The notes under the pieces were generated by a model. That model saw only the letters and a list, made by a program, of their open reading frames with translations. It did not search any database and had not been told where the DNA came from. A program made the position numbers and the translations under genes. Shown here piece after piece: positions 15,539 through 23,998 of a stretch of DNA of 57,975 nucleotides. Every line of letters begins with the position of its first letter. Position 1 is the first letter of the stretch. Origin of the DNA: Mycobacterium sp. KBS0706 (lineage in GTDB: Bacteria; Pseudomonadota; Alphaproteobacteria; DSM-16000; Inquilinaceae); assembly GCF_005938675.2 (NCBI RefSeq), contig NZ_VCCH02000052.1, positions 1 to 57,975 of the forward strand, given 5' to 3'.

Positions 15539-17639
15539 TTGCCGCCTCGCGGATTTCGATCACCCCGGCCTGCATGCGCCCGGCCGAGGGTAGCCGCAGC
15601 CCGGCCATGCCATAGGCCAGCGTGCTGTCGCGGGCCTCCAACAGCAGCTTGCCGTCGACCGACAGGGCCAGCCGGTCGCCCACCGCTTCCAGCGCCAGGC
15701 TGTAGCTGCGGCCGAGCTCGCGCCGGAACGGCGCCCGGGCCAGCACGGTCTCACCGAAGTCGCGGCGTAGGATCGCCACCTCGTCGGCCGAGACGAAGCC
15801 GGCGGCGTAGCAGCGCTCATTGCCCTGGCCGCGGGCGCAGACCAGGTGCCCGTCGCCGGCCAGCGGCGTCACCTCCGCCGTCACCGTCAGGTCGCGGGCG
15901 TAGAGATGGCCGGTCCACAGGTCGGCATCGGATGCCGAGAGGGCATGGATGCGGCCGTCCTCGATCTTCCAGACGCCGCGGTTCCAGGTGCAGCGGGTGA
16001 TACCGCCCCACTCATTCGCCTCGATCCGCGGGTCGAGCCGGGCCGAGCCGGCGCCGGCGACGGTGAACTCGTCGATGAAGATCCGGCCAAGGAACTTCAG
16101 CCGGCCGAAATACTCGACCTTGATGCCGATCTCGTCGACCGCCTCGCCGCCCGTCTCCGGCACGGTGAAGCGCAGCTCCTGCCATTCGCCGGCGGCCGGC
16201 TGGGTCCAGGCGCCGATCTCGTCGATCGTGCCGCTCATCGCCCGGCGGACATAGGGCACGATGCGGAGATGGCCATCGCCCTCCCAGGGGTCGAGCCAGA
16301 GGCGCAGGGTCGCCTCCTGCCCGGTCGCCACCACCGGCGAGAACATCGGCCGGTAGCGCTCGTCGTCGAAATCGCTGCGGCGGTAGAACGGCTTCCAGAA
16401 GATCCGGCCGCCATCGCCCCGCTCCAGCCGGTCCAGGAGGGCGCAGAGCGCGCCGCGGCCGGTGGCCTTGCATTCGTCCGACCAGGACAGGGCGATGCGG
16501 TTGTCGGGCTCGGTGCGGAAGCCGTGGGTCGATCCCGGCAGGTCGAAGTCGAAGCGCAGGCCGCGCCGCTCCATATCCGCCGCCCAGTCCGCCGGCGGCT
16601 CCTCTCCCGCCAGGCGATGGGCCAGCACCGCCAGCTCGCGGCAGAAGCTGGGAATGTCGACGATGTTGAGCGACCCGGTGATGCCGGAGGCGACGATGCC
16701 GTCATTGATCGGCTTGCGGTAATGCGCCGCCACCCCGGCGATGCCGGCCAGGGTGCCGACGATGGCCCCGGCATTGCCGGCGTTGCAGTCGGTGTCCCAG
16801 CCGCCCATCGTCGCGATCTCGACCGTGCGCGACAGGTCGCCCTGGCCGTACAGCAGGGACAGGATCAAGAGGCCGGCATTCGGGATGATGTGGCAGACAC
16901 CGGGATAGCGGTCATAGCCGAACTCGCTCTCCAGCATCCGCCGGCAGGCGCGCCAGTCCTTCGGCTTCACCCGGTGCTGGGCCTGCACCGCATGGGCGAC
17001 GCGGGCGTATTCGCTGCCGGCCGGGATGGCGGCCAGGCCCGCCTCCACCACCTCCTCGATAGTCTCGGCGACGAAGGCCTTGGCGATGGCGGCGGCGACG
17101 AAGCGGGCGCCGTGCAGGCCGTTGCCGTCATGCGAGACGCTGGCGGCGCGGGCGGCCAGCTCGGCGGCGCGGGCCGGATCGCCCGGGCACACCCAGCCCC
17201 AGGAATCGACGAAGATCTGGCCGCCGATCTGCTCGGCGATCACCGCGCCGTTGCGGGCGATCGAGCCGGAGTCCGGCGCCGGGACGCCGGATTGGAGATT
17301 GGCGAAGGCGGTGTGCTCGGTCGAGATGCCGTAGCCGCCCCACCAGAACATGCCGTGCAGCTCGGCGGCATAATTCAGCCAGGTGCGGCCGACATCCTGC
17401 GGCGACGGGTCCAGCCCGAAATCGCGCAGTGCCCGGATGAAATAGACCGGCCCGTTGGTGTCGTCGTCGGCGGCGAAATTCTTGAAGTCGCGCAGATAGC
17501 CGGTGATCTCGCCATAGGTCTTGTCGATCCGGTCCCAGGTCCAGATCGTCGGCTCGACCGGGGCGCCGAGGCGCACGCCGATGGCCTTGCCGAGGAAGCC
17601 GGCATAGATGCGGTCGAGGGTGTCAGCAGGGATGGGCAT
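15531..17639 (-). CDS. ADP-ribosylglycohydrolase-family protein with C-terminal beta-sandwich region
   Basis: A 702-residue protein. Residues about 1-345 are an ADP-ribosylglycohydrolase (ARH) domain: YAGFLGKAIGVRLGAPVE at the N-terminus, the magnesium motif ADDDTNG (residues 57-63) and the second metal motif GGWDTDCNAGNAGAIVG. Residues about 360-700 are two beta-rich modules resembling carbohydrate-binding or LamG/3-keto-glucoside-hydrolase-like folds (for example ITRCTWNRGVWKIEDGRI and a terminal LALSVDGKLLLEARD). No signal peptide, hence cytosolic. ARH-family enzymes cleave N- or O-glycosidic bonds of ribosyl compounds. In an import operon this one more likely hydrolyses a nutrient glycoside than protein ADP-ribose. 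It overlaps the CoA transferase gene by 8 bases. Confidence 0.85.
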   Translation of the reverse strand: MPIPADTLDRIYAGFLGKAIGVRLGAPVEPTIWTWDRIDKTYGEITGYLRDFKNFAADDDTNGPVYFIRALRDFGLDPSPQDVGRTWLNYAAELHGMFWWGGYGISTEHTAFANLQSGVPAPDSGSIARNGAVIAEQIGGQIFVDSWGWVCPGDPARAAELAARAASVSHDGNGLHGARFVAAAIAKAFVAETIEEVVEAGLAAIPAGSEYARVAHAVQAQHRVKPKDWRACRRMLESEFGYDRYPGVCHIIPNAGLLILSLLYGQGDLSRTVEIATMGGWDTDCNAGNAGAIVGTLAGIAGVAAHYRKPINDGIVASGITGSLNIVDIPSFCRELAVLAHRLAGEEPPADWAADMERRGLRFDFDLPGSTHGFRTEPDNRIALSWSDECKATGRGALCALLDRLERGDGGRIFWKPFYRRSDFDDERYRPMFSPVVATGQEATLRLWLDPWEGDGHLRIVPYVRRAMSGTIDEIGAWTQPAAGEWQELRFTVPETGGEAVDEIGIKVEYFGRLKFLGRIFIDEFTVAGAGSARLDPRIEANEWGGITRCTWNRGVWKIEDGRIHALSASDADLWTGHLYARDLTVTAEVTPLAGDGHLVCARGQGNERCYAAGFVSADEVAILRRDFGETVLARAPFRRELGRSYSLALEAVGDRLALSVDGKLLLEARDSTLAYGMAGLRLPSAGRMQAGVIEIREAANG

Positions 17640-17664
17640 TCCGGGGCCTTGGTCTTCGGGCGGG

Positions 17665-18882
17665 TCAGCGGCCGGCGGCGGCGCGGGCGGGCTGGGCGGG
17701 GTCGGCGGTCAGCGCCAGGCGCTGGGCGTCGCGGCGGCGGGTGCGGTCGAGATCGGCGGCCAGGATGGCGGCGGCGGCCTGGTGGAAGCGGTCGGCCTCG
17801 GCGGCCAGGTCGAAGCGGTTGGCGCGGTCCAGCAGGTCACGGTCGGCCGGGTCGATCACCGCCTCGCCATGCATCGCGCCGAGGATGGCGCCGGCCATGC
17901 AGCCGATGGAATCGGTGTCGCGGCCGGAATTGACGCCGTCGACCACCGCCGCGCGGAAATCGCCGTCATGGATCAGGCAGAAGCCCAGCGCCAGCGGCAG
18001 CTCCTCGATCGTCCGCAGGCGCGACGGGGTGTAGTCATGCGTCGGCAGCCCGGCCTTCTCCATCCGGCGGTGGACGTCGTCGCCCATGCTGGAGTAGCGG
18101 CCGATGATCGACTGGAACTCCGCCGTCACCCTTGCATGGTCGGCGCGGTGAGGCCGGAGCTGCCGCGCCACCTCGGCGATGTCGGCGATCGCGGCGCGGG
18201 TGCCGTCCTTGGCGAGATCGATCGCCGTATCGACAACCGTTTCAACGGTGGTGCCGGGCACCATGGCGGCGGCGACGCAGGCGGCCATCACCCCCGCCGC
18301 CTCCAGCCCGTAGCTGTGCTGGTGGCCGGCGGCGAGGTCGACGGCCTCGTCATAGGCCGCCTTCGGGTCGCAGGCGTTCACCGCCCCGACCGGGGCGATG
18401 TACATGGCGGCGCCGCAATTGACCATGTTGCCGATGCCGCCCTCGCGCGGGTCGCAGCTGGTCAGCTGGTGGCGCTGGAAGATCCACTTCTCCGGGTAGA
18501 ACAGCCGCTCGATCAGCATGGTCTCGCGCTGCATCTCGGGGATCCAGCGCGGCGTCCAGGCGATCTGGCGGACCATGCCGCCGGCCATGTCCCAGGCGTC
18601 GAGATGGCGGCCCGCCTCCTCGTAGACCGCCATCAGGCACAACGTCATCAGCGTGTCGTCGGTGATGATGCCGTGGCCGCGGATCCGGCCGCCGCGCGCC
18701 GTCTCCGGCGCGTCCTTGCGGTGCCAGTCGACATCCAGCGAGGTGACCCGGCCGTAGCGCTGCCGGATCTCGGCCGCGGACAGCTTCTCGATCGTGGCGC
18801 CCATGGCGTCGCCGAACGCGACGCCATGCAGCATGCCCCGGATCCGGCCCTGCAGCGAGGACCCGGCGTCAGTTGGTTCCAT
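17665..18882 (-). CDS. ADP-ribosylglycohydrolase-family protein
   Basis: A 405-residue single-domain ARH-family protein. The start reads GRIRGMLHGVAFGDAMGATIE. The first magnesium motif is GIITDDTLMT and the second is SGRDTDSIGCMAGAILG, so both acidic clusters are intact and the enzyme should be active. It is distinct from the 702-residue paralogue 25 bases downstream and lacks its beta-sandwich tail. Its start overlaps the solute-binding-protein gene by 14 bases, which ties it to the importer. Cleavage of an imported ribosyl or similar glycoside is the simplest idea. Cytosolic, with no signal peptide. Confidence 0.88.
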   Translation of the reverse strand: MEPTDAGSSLQGRIRGMLHGVAFGDAMGATIEKLSAAEIRQRYGRVTSLDVDWHRKDAPETARGGRIRGHGIITDDTLMTLCLMAVYEEAGRHLDAWDMAGGMVRQIAWTPRWIPEMQRETMLIERLFYPEKWIFQRHQLTSCDPREGGIGNMVNCGAAMYIAPVGAVNACDPKAAYDEAVDLAAGHQHSYGLEAAGVMAACVAAAMVPGTTVETVVDTAIDLAKDGTRAAIADIAEVARQLRPHRADHARVTAEFQSIIGRYSSMGDDVHRRMEKAGLPTHDYTPSRLRTIEELPLALGFCLIHDGDFRAAVVDGVNSGRDTDSIGCMAGAILGAMHGEAVIDPADRDLLDRANRFDLAAEADRFHQAAAAILAADLDRTRRRDAQRLALTADPAQPARAAAGR

Positions 18883-20314
18883 TCAGCTTGGTCCTCGCAT
18901 ATTCGGTGATCTCGGCGCCGCCCTTGGCATTCCACTCGGCGACATACTCGTCCCACTTGTCGATCGGCAGCTCGCCGGAGATGAACTTCCAGACATAGCT
19001 GCGATAGACGTTCTCCGCCGCGTCCAGCCGGGCCGTGTACTCGCTCGGGAAGACGAAGGCGTCGTCCGGCGCATAGTATTTCTGCGCCAGCGCGATCGAC
19101 TTCTGGGCCTGCTCGGACAGCAGCGGCACCGGCGGCGTCCAGGCGTCCGGCTGGTCGATGACGAAGCGCGGATACCAGGTCGCCATCTTGTCGGTGGTCT
19201 TGACGGTGCCGCCGTCCTTCACCCACTCCTCGCCCTCGAAGCCCATGCGGTCGATCTGCTGGCCCTCGGGGCTGGCCATGAAGTCCATCAGGGCGACCAC
19301 ATCCTCCTTGTGCTCGGAGATGGCGGACATGGCGAAGCCGCGGCTCTCGCGGCTGACGTCGACGGCGCGCAGCCCCTGCCCGCCCGGGCCCTTCGGCGGG
19401 TCCAGCGGCACCAGGGTCGTGCCCGGATGCACCTGGCGCATCTTGCCCTGGTAGATGTCCATGTTGACGCCGACCACGCCGAGGATCACGCCGACCCGGC
19501 CGGAGTAGAACTTGTCCTCACGCGTGTCCCACTTGGTGGTGATGAAGTCGGGGTCCAGCAGGCCTTCCGCGAACAGCTTGCGGTAATAGGCGACCTTGTC
19601 GCGCTCCTGCGGCGAGACGCGGGAATGGATCCACTGGCCGGAGGCATCCTTCAGCCAGGTGGCGCTGACGCCGAAGGCCTGGTTGAAGATCTCGTCCAGC
19701 TCGTCGGTGGCGCCGGCCGGCGGGATGGTGGCCACCGTGATGCCGTAGGTGTCCTTCTTGCCGTTGCCGTCGAGATCGCCGTCCGCGATCTTGCGGAACA
19801 GGGCCTCCCAGTCGTCCAGCGTCTGCGGGGCCGGCAGGCCGGTCTTCTCCAGCCAGTCCTGGCGCATCACCCCGACCTTGGCCCGCACCGGGAACGGGTA
19901 GATCAGATAGGGGTAGTTCTCGAGCCGCGGCTTGTTGTGCGCCCACAATGCGTTCTTCAGGTTCGGCGCCTTGTCCAGCCAGGGCCGCCAGTCCTCGAGC
20001 AGGCCCTGCTCGACGATCTTCTGGTCGCCGCCCTGGAAATAGATCAGGTCCGGGATGTCGCCCGACAGCAGCATCAGCGACAGCTTATCGGCATAGCCGC
20101 CGGGCGGCACGTCGACCAGGTCGATCTTGATCGGATGGCCCTTGGCGGCCATGCCGGCCTCGATCGCCGCCACCAGCTTGACGTCGTCCGGGTTCGCCTT
20201 GGTGAAGTCCTTGCTGACGACGCGGAGGGTCACCGGGTCGGCGGCCTGCGCCGACGAAACCATCGCCGCCGCGAACACCAGGGCCAGCGCGGAACCCAGC
20301 AGCATCTTGTTCAT
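18869..20314 (-). CDS. ABC transporter extracellular solute-binding protein (LplA/LipO-like)
   Basis: A 481-residue periplasmic binding protein with a signal peptide at residues 1-24 (cleavage after AQA). The body matches family 1 solute-binding proteins of the LplA/YtcQ type: GDIPDLIYFQGGD, GVMRQDWLEKTGLPAPQTLDDW, and the calcium-loop-like DGDLDGNGKKDTYG typical of this subgroup. It captures a sugar or glycan and delivers it to the two permeases encoded just upstream. The ATG at 20314 has GGGAGAGA 7 bases before it. The longest ORF extends far into the permease gene in a wrong frame. The 44-base gap after the permease and the 14-base overlap with an ARH gene show a single operon. Ligand unknown; a complex saccharide is likely by family. 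Confidence 0.9.
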   Translation of the reverse strand: MNKMLLGSALALVFAAAMVSSAQAADPVTLRVVSKDFTKANPDDVKLVAAIEAGMAAKGHPIKIDLVDVPPGGYADKLSLMLLSGDIPDLIYFQGGDQKIVEQGLLEDWRPWLDKAPNLKNALWAHNKPRLENYPYLIYPFPVRAKVGVMRQDWLEKTGLPAPQTLDDWEALFRKIADGDLDGNGKKDTYGITVATIPPAGATDELDEIFNQAFGVSATWLKDASGQWIHSRVSPQERDKVAYYRKLFAEGLLDPDFITTKWDTREDKFYSGRVGVILGVVGVNMDIYQGKMRQVHPGTTLVPLDPPKGPGGQGLRAVDVSRESRGFAMSAISEHKEDVVALMDFMASPEGQQIDRMGFEGEEWVKDGGTVKTTDKMATWYPRFVIDQPDAWTPPVPLLSEQAQKSIALAQKYYAPDDAFVFPSEYTARLDAAENVYRSYVWKFISGELPIDKWDEYVAEWNAKGGAEITEYARTKLNGTN

Positions 20315-20358
20315 TGCGTCTCTCCCATGTCTCTCTGTTTTGTCGGCCGATGCGCGGG

Positions 20359-21261
20359 TCATCCCTTGACCGCCCCGCTCATCGTGCCTTTGGTGAAGAA
20401 CTTCAGGATCAGCGGATAGATCGCCAGCACCGGGATCAAGGTCAGGATGATCATCCCGGCCTTCAGCGCCCTGAGGTCGATCTGGCTGCCGCCGGTGTAT
20501 TTGTTCATGGCGTCCAACCCGACCATCAGCGACTTGTCGCCCTCGACCACGAACTGGCGCAGCACCACCTGCAGCGGCCATTTGCCGGTGTCGCTCAGGT
20601 AGATCATCGCCCGGAAATACTCGTTCCAGTGCAGCACGGTGTAGAACAGGGTGATGGTCGCGATCGCCGGCAGCGCCAGCGGCGCCACCACATGCCACAG
20701 GGTCTGCAGCGGCGAGGCGCCTTCGATCTCGGCCGCCTCCAACAGCTCCTTCGGGATCTCCTCGAAGAAGCGGATCAGCACGATCAGGTACCAGGCGAAG
20801 ACGCCGCGATAGAGGATCACCGACCAGTAGGAGTTGAGCAGGCCGAGCTGCTTCATCACCAGATAGTCCGGCACCACCCCGGGCTCGAATACCACGGTGA
20901 CCAGGATGAAGATCAGGATCGCCCGCCGCCCCGGCAGCCCCTCGCGCGACAGGGCCCACGCCATCAGCGTGGTGGCGACGACGTTGATCACCGTGCCGGC
21001 GATGGTGATCAGCAGGCTGTTGGCCAGGCCGCGCAGCACCTGCGGATGGGTCAGCAGCACCCGCCAGACATCGAGCGAGAAGCCGTGCGGCAGCACCGCC
21101 AGGCCGCTCATCCCCGGCACCTCGGCGCTGTCGGACAGCGACACGGCCAGCAGGTTCAGGATCGGCTGGACCGTCACCACCACCATCAGCAGCAGGGTCG
21201 AGCAGATGATGGCGTATTCGATGCGCTCGAAAGGCGTCTTGCGGATCTGGGAGGCGGCCAT
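20359..21261 (-). CDS. ABC transporter permease, LplC-like (carbohydrate)
   Basis: A 300-residue inner-membrane permease with about six membrane helices. The cytoplasmic EAA loop reads ELLEAAEIEGASPLQTLW, which docks the ATPase. The start FERIEYAIICSTLLLMVVVTVQP and the end TKGTMSGAVKG are characteristic of the LplC/YtcP group. Start ATG at 21261 overlaps the LplB-like stop by one base (TGATG), so translation is coupled. Forms a heterodimer with the LplB-like permease. No ATPase gene is present in the operon, so a shared ATPase from elsewhere must energise it. Confidence 0.9.
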   Translation of the reverse strand: MAASQIRKTPFERIEYAIICSTLLLMVVVTVQPILNLLAVSLSDSAEVPGMSGLAVLPHGFSLDVWRVLLTHPQVLRGLANSLLITIAGTVINVVATTLMAWALSREGLPGRRAILIFILVTVVFEPGVVPDYLVMKQLGLLNSYWSVILYRGVFAWYLIVLIRFFEEIPKELLEAAEIEGASPLQTLWHVVAPLALPAIATITLFYTVLHWNEYFRAMIYLSDTGKWPLQVVLRQFVVEGDKSLMVGLDAMNKYTGGSQIDLRALKAGMIILTLIPVLAIYPLILKFFTKGTMSGAVKG

Positions 21262-22223
21262 CACCACACCCCCTTGCCGGTGACGCGCTTGGCGACGAAA
21301 TGGGCGACCAGGATCATGGCCATGCCGATCACGCCCTTGAACAGCCCGGCGGCGGTGGCATAGGCGTATTCGCCGCCCACCAAACCCATGCGGTAGACAT
21401 AGGTGTCGAGGATGTCGATCCGGTCGCGGATCGCATCGTTGGAGAAGTTGAACACCTGGTCGAAGCCGGCGCTCATGAAGGCGCCGAGATTGAGGATGAA
21501 CACCGTCGCCATGGTCGGCACCAGCGCCGGCAGGGTGACGTGCCAGATCTTGCGCCAGCGGCCGGCGCCGTCGATCGTCGCGGCGTCGTAGAGCTGCGGG
21601 TCGATCGCCATCACGGCGGCAAGGAACAGCAGCGAATCCCAGCCGGCGCTGCGCCACATCTCGGAGAAGACCAGGACCCAGAGGATCGAGCCCTCCGAGG
21701 TCATGAACGGCACCGGCGCGATGCCGACCAGGCCGAGGATGTCGTTGACCGTGCCGTCGGTCGGCGACAGCACGGCGATGAACACGCCGGCAATGACGAT
21801 CCAGGACAGGAAATGCGGCAGGTAGATCGCCGACTGCACGAAGCGGCGGTAGCGGCTGCCCTGCACCTCGTTGACCAGCAGCGCCACGATCACCGGCACC
21901 GGGAACAGGATCACCAGCTTCATGGCGCTGATCAGCACCGTGTTCCACAGCACCTGGTAGAACACCGGGCTCTCGAACAGCGCCCGGAAATGCTTCAGCC
22001 CGACCCAGATGCTGGGGCCGATGATGCGGTAGTCCTGGAACGCCAGCTTGGCCTGCCACATCGGCAGGTAGTGGAAGACCACGAAGTACAGCAGGCCCGG
22101 CAGCAGCATCAGGTAGTAGCCGCGCCAGTGCCAGGCGCGCCGAAGACCGGACCGGCGGGCTTTGGGAACGTTCCCAGAGACGGCCTGCGTCAGGCCCGGA
22201 GAGCTTTGATCGAGGCCGGTCAC
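21261..22223 (-). CDS. ABC transporter permease, LplB-like (carbohydrate)
   Basis: A 320-residue permease with about six membrane helices beginning at YYLMLLPGLLYFVVFHY. The EAA loop reads DPQLYDAATIDGAGRWRKIW. It begins with GTG, one base after the LacI stop codon (TGA-C-GTG). No better start lies between there and the first membrane helix. The first 30 residues are hydrophilic, and a perfect 14-bp LacI-type palindrome lies inside codons 16-21. The cytoplasmic lead could therefore be partly an accident of embedding an operator in the coding sequence. Partner of the LplC-like permease. Confidence 0.88.
   Translation of the reverse strand: MTGLDQSSPGLTQAVSGNVPKARRSGLRRAWHWRGYYLMLLPGLLYFVVFHYLPMWQAKLAFQDYRIIGPSIWVGLKHFRALFESPVFYQVLWNTVLISAMKLVILFPVPVIVALLVNEVQGSRYRRFVQSAIYLPHFLSWIVIAGVFIAVLSPTDGTVNDILGLVGIAPVPFMTSEGSILWVLVFSEMWRSAGWDSLLFLAAVMAIDPQLYDAATIDGAGRWRKIWHVTLPALVPTMATVFILNLGAFMSAGFDQVFNFSNDAIRDRIDILDTYVYRMGLVGGEYAYATAAGLFKGVIGMAMILVAHFVAKRVTGKGVW
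22163..22176. promoter_or_regulatory. Perfect LacI-type operator inside the lplB-like gene
   Basis: TGGGAACGTTCCCA is a perfect 14-bp palindrome with the AACGTT centre typical of LacI/GalR operators. It lies 47-60 bases into the first transporter gene. A near-identical site (GGGAACGTTACC) sits 49 bases upstream of the LacI gene at 23317-23328. The pair, 1.15 kb apart, could support looping, or the internal copy could control an internal promoter or act as a roadblock for the transport genes. Confidence 0.6.
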
Positions 22224-22224
22224 G

Positions 22225-23268
22225 TCAGGCGGACTTCTTGCGGAGGTTGCGCAAGGCAGGCGGCGGGGCGGCGACCGAGGCGCGCTCGACCACCCGGCAG
22301 GGCAGCACCGTGTGGACGATCTCGCCGGCGCCGTCGATTTCGGCCTGCAGCTGGCGCATCGCGTGGACGCCCATGTCGTAGCGCGGCTTGTCGACCGTGG
22401 TCAGGCCGGGATCGGTGAAGCTGCCGGCCTCGACCCCGTCCATGCCCATGATCGAGATGTCGCGCGGGCAGGACCGGCCGGCGGCGCGGGCGGCCAGGAT
22501 GGCGCCGACCGCCATCAGGTCGTTGGCGGCGAAGATCGCTGTCATCCGGCCCCCTTCCCGCTCGATCAGCCGATGCGTCGCCGCCTGGCCGGAATCCGCG
22601 GTGTAGTCGCCCTCGTCCATCGGCAGCGACGCGGGGTCGAAGCCGTGGCGCTGCCAATGCGCCTGCGCCTCGGTGACGAAGCGGGTGCGGGCGACGCGCC
22701 GGTCGCGGCCGTTGATCAGGCCGATATGGCGGTGCCCGGCGGCGATCAGGTAGTCGAGCGCCAAGCGCACGCCCTGGGCGACGTCGCTGCGCACGCTGGA
22801 GAATTCGGGGAAGCGCTCGCCCGAGGAGCCGATCACCACCACCGGCGCCTCGGTCTGGCGCAACAGGCCGCGGTCGTCGGTCGCCGGATTGAGGATGATG
22901 CCGTCGACCCGGGCCTGGCGCAGCGCCTGCAGGTGGCGGCGCTCACGCTCCGCATCCCAGTCGGAGCTGAAGATCAGCAGCGACCGCTTCTCCGCCTCCG
23001 CCCGGTCCTGGGCGCCGCGGGCGAGGTCGGCCCAGAACGGGTTGGAGATGTCGGGGATGACCAGGCCCATCATCCGGCTGCGGCCGGTGCGCAGGCCGAA
23101 GGCCAGGTGGTTGCGCTCGTAGCCCGATTGCCGGACCGCCTCCTCCACCCGCCGGCGGGTCTCGGCATGGACCGCGCCGACGCCGGACAGCACCCGCGCC
23201 ACCGTCGTCTTCGACACGCCGGACAGGCGGGCGACATCGATGATCGTGGGCTGGCGCTTGCCGGTCAA
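22225..23268 (-). CDS. LacI-family transcriptional regulator
   Basis: A 347-residue LacI/GalR repressor. Residues 5-60 hold the helix-turn-helix (IIDVARLSGVSKTTVARVLSG) and hinge helix; residues 65-330 are the periplasmic-binding-protein-like sugar sensor. I propose the TTG at 23268 as start: GGGGAGA lies 7 bases upstream and the DNA-binding domain then begins at residue 5, as is normal. The ATG-started ORF (23343) adds 25 residues that overlap the operator at 23317-23328. It is the first gene of the transport and degradation operon, so it probably represses its own promoter until the imported sugar or its product binds. Confidence 0.87.
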   Translation of the reverse strand: MTGKRQPTIIDVARLSGVSKTTVARVLSGVGAVHAETRRRVEEAVRQSGYERNHLAFGLRTGRSRMMGLVIPDISNPFWADLARGAQDRAEAEKRSLLIFSSDWDAERERRHLQALRQARVDGIILNPATDDRGLLRQTEAPVVVIGSSGERFPEFSSVRSDVAQGVRLALDYLIAAGHRHIGLINGRDRRVARTRFVTEAQAHWQRHGFDPASLPMDEGDYTADSGQAATHRLIEREGGRMTAIFAANDLMAVGAILAARAAGRSCPRDISIMGMDGVEAGSFTDPGLTTVDKPRYDMGVHAMRQLQAEIDGAGEIVHTVLPCRVVERASVAAPPPALRNLRKKSA

Positions 23269-23316
23269 AGCCGTCTCCCCGGTGGAACATCGCCCTGCCT
23301 CTTGGACAGGTTGTGT

Positions 23317-23328
23317 GGGAACGTTACC
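23317..23328. promoter_or_regulatory. LacI-type operator upstream of the LacI gene
   Basis: GGGAACGTTACC on the plus strand has the AACGTT core and 10 of 12 symmetric positions. It lies just upstream of the proposed TTG start and matches the perfect palindrome at 22163-22176. Likely autoregulatory site of the operon promoter. Confidence 0.6.
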
Positions 23329-23767
23329 AATTCCCTTGTCCACCCGTCAAGCGGGCATCGCTGAGGATGATGATGCCGCATTCGTTCCGGAACTGGAAAG
23401 ACTATTTTCCCAGCTTGAAAAAATCTGCGAGCGGGCCGGAACCGAACCGCTCAGCCGCTATTGACGCTGATGAGGCCGATGTGGGCGCGTTTCCGCCGCG
23501 GCAGCCTCGCCGAGTTTCCAAGACCAGCGGGCGCAGCCGCCTCGGTGCGCGTCGCCGTAGACAGGAAGAAATACTTCGGCCTGAGGCGAAGCGATTTCTT
23601 TTGCCTGACAATAAATTTGTGCGCGAATGCCCCATGAGTATCACGATACGACGGAATGGAAAGATCATTCCAATTTACAAAACATTCACATTTGCTGGTG
23701 CGAATCGCAGTGCGAGGCCGAACGAATGGGTCATAATGGCCCTAATACTAAAGAAGGATGTGGTGGA
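23329..23767. other. Intergenic region before the trehalose/glycogen operon
   Basis: About 440 bases without a credible gene. The right part (23590-23760) is AT-richer and probably holds the promoter of the DUF2934-treZ operon. It contains an inverted repeat GGAATG-n7-CATTCC at 23653-23671 that could be an operator or a small hairpin. I could not find a convincing general-stress-sigma (GGAAC with a CGTT-like -10) promoter, though trehalose genes in this class are often controlled that way. Confidence 0.4.
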
Positions 23768-23965
23768 ATGAATGACGATCGCGACGAGCGGATCCGACGC
23801 CGCGCCTATGGGATCTGGGAGGCTCTGGGCCGGCCCGAGGGCGGGCATCAGCAGCACTGGACGCAGGCCGAGGCTGAAATCCTGGCCGACGAAGGCACGG
23901 GCACCGGGAGCGCTCCGGAAGGGGCGGAGGAGCTGGATGCTGATGGCGCACCCAAGCGGGGCTGA
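23768..23965 (+). CDS. DUF2934-domain small protein
   Basis: A 65-residue acidic cytosolic protein. Its first 40 residues are the DUF2934 motif: ERIRRRAYGIWEALGRPEG followed by QHWTQAEAEIL. Function is unknown, but these small proteins often lie beside trehalose and glycogen enzyme genes, as here, where treZ starts 33 bases later. I choose the ATG at 23768 because an AAGGA-type site precedes it and the domain begins immediately. The longer ORF from 23627 adds residues unlike the family. Possibly a stress-related accessory or regulatory protein for the operon. Confidence 0.8.
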   Translation: MNDDRDERIRRRAYGIWEALGRPEGGHQQHWTQAEAEILADEGTGTGSAPEGAEELDADGAPKRG

Positions 23966-23998
23966 GCGGATGCAGGTCTTGCGGCCGGAGGGCCGGCG

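Noticed and set aside
23269..23343. ATG-initiated start of the LacI gene at 23343.
   Set aside because: It would put the operator in the coding sequence, adds 25 residues before the DNA-binding domain, and lacks the GGGGAGA seen before the TTG at 23268.
23653..23671. GGAATG-n7-CATTCC treated as a general-stress (EcfG) promoter.
   Set aside because: It lacks the GGAAC -35 with a properly spaced CGTT-like -10; only the inverted repeat itself is supported.
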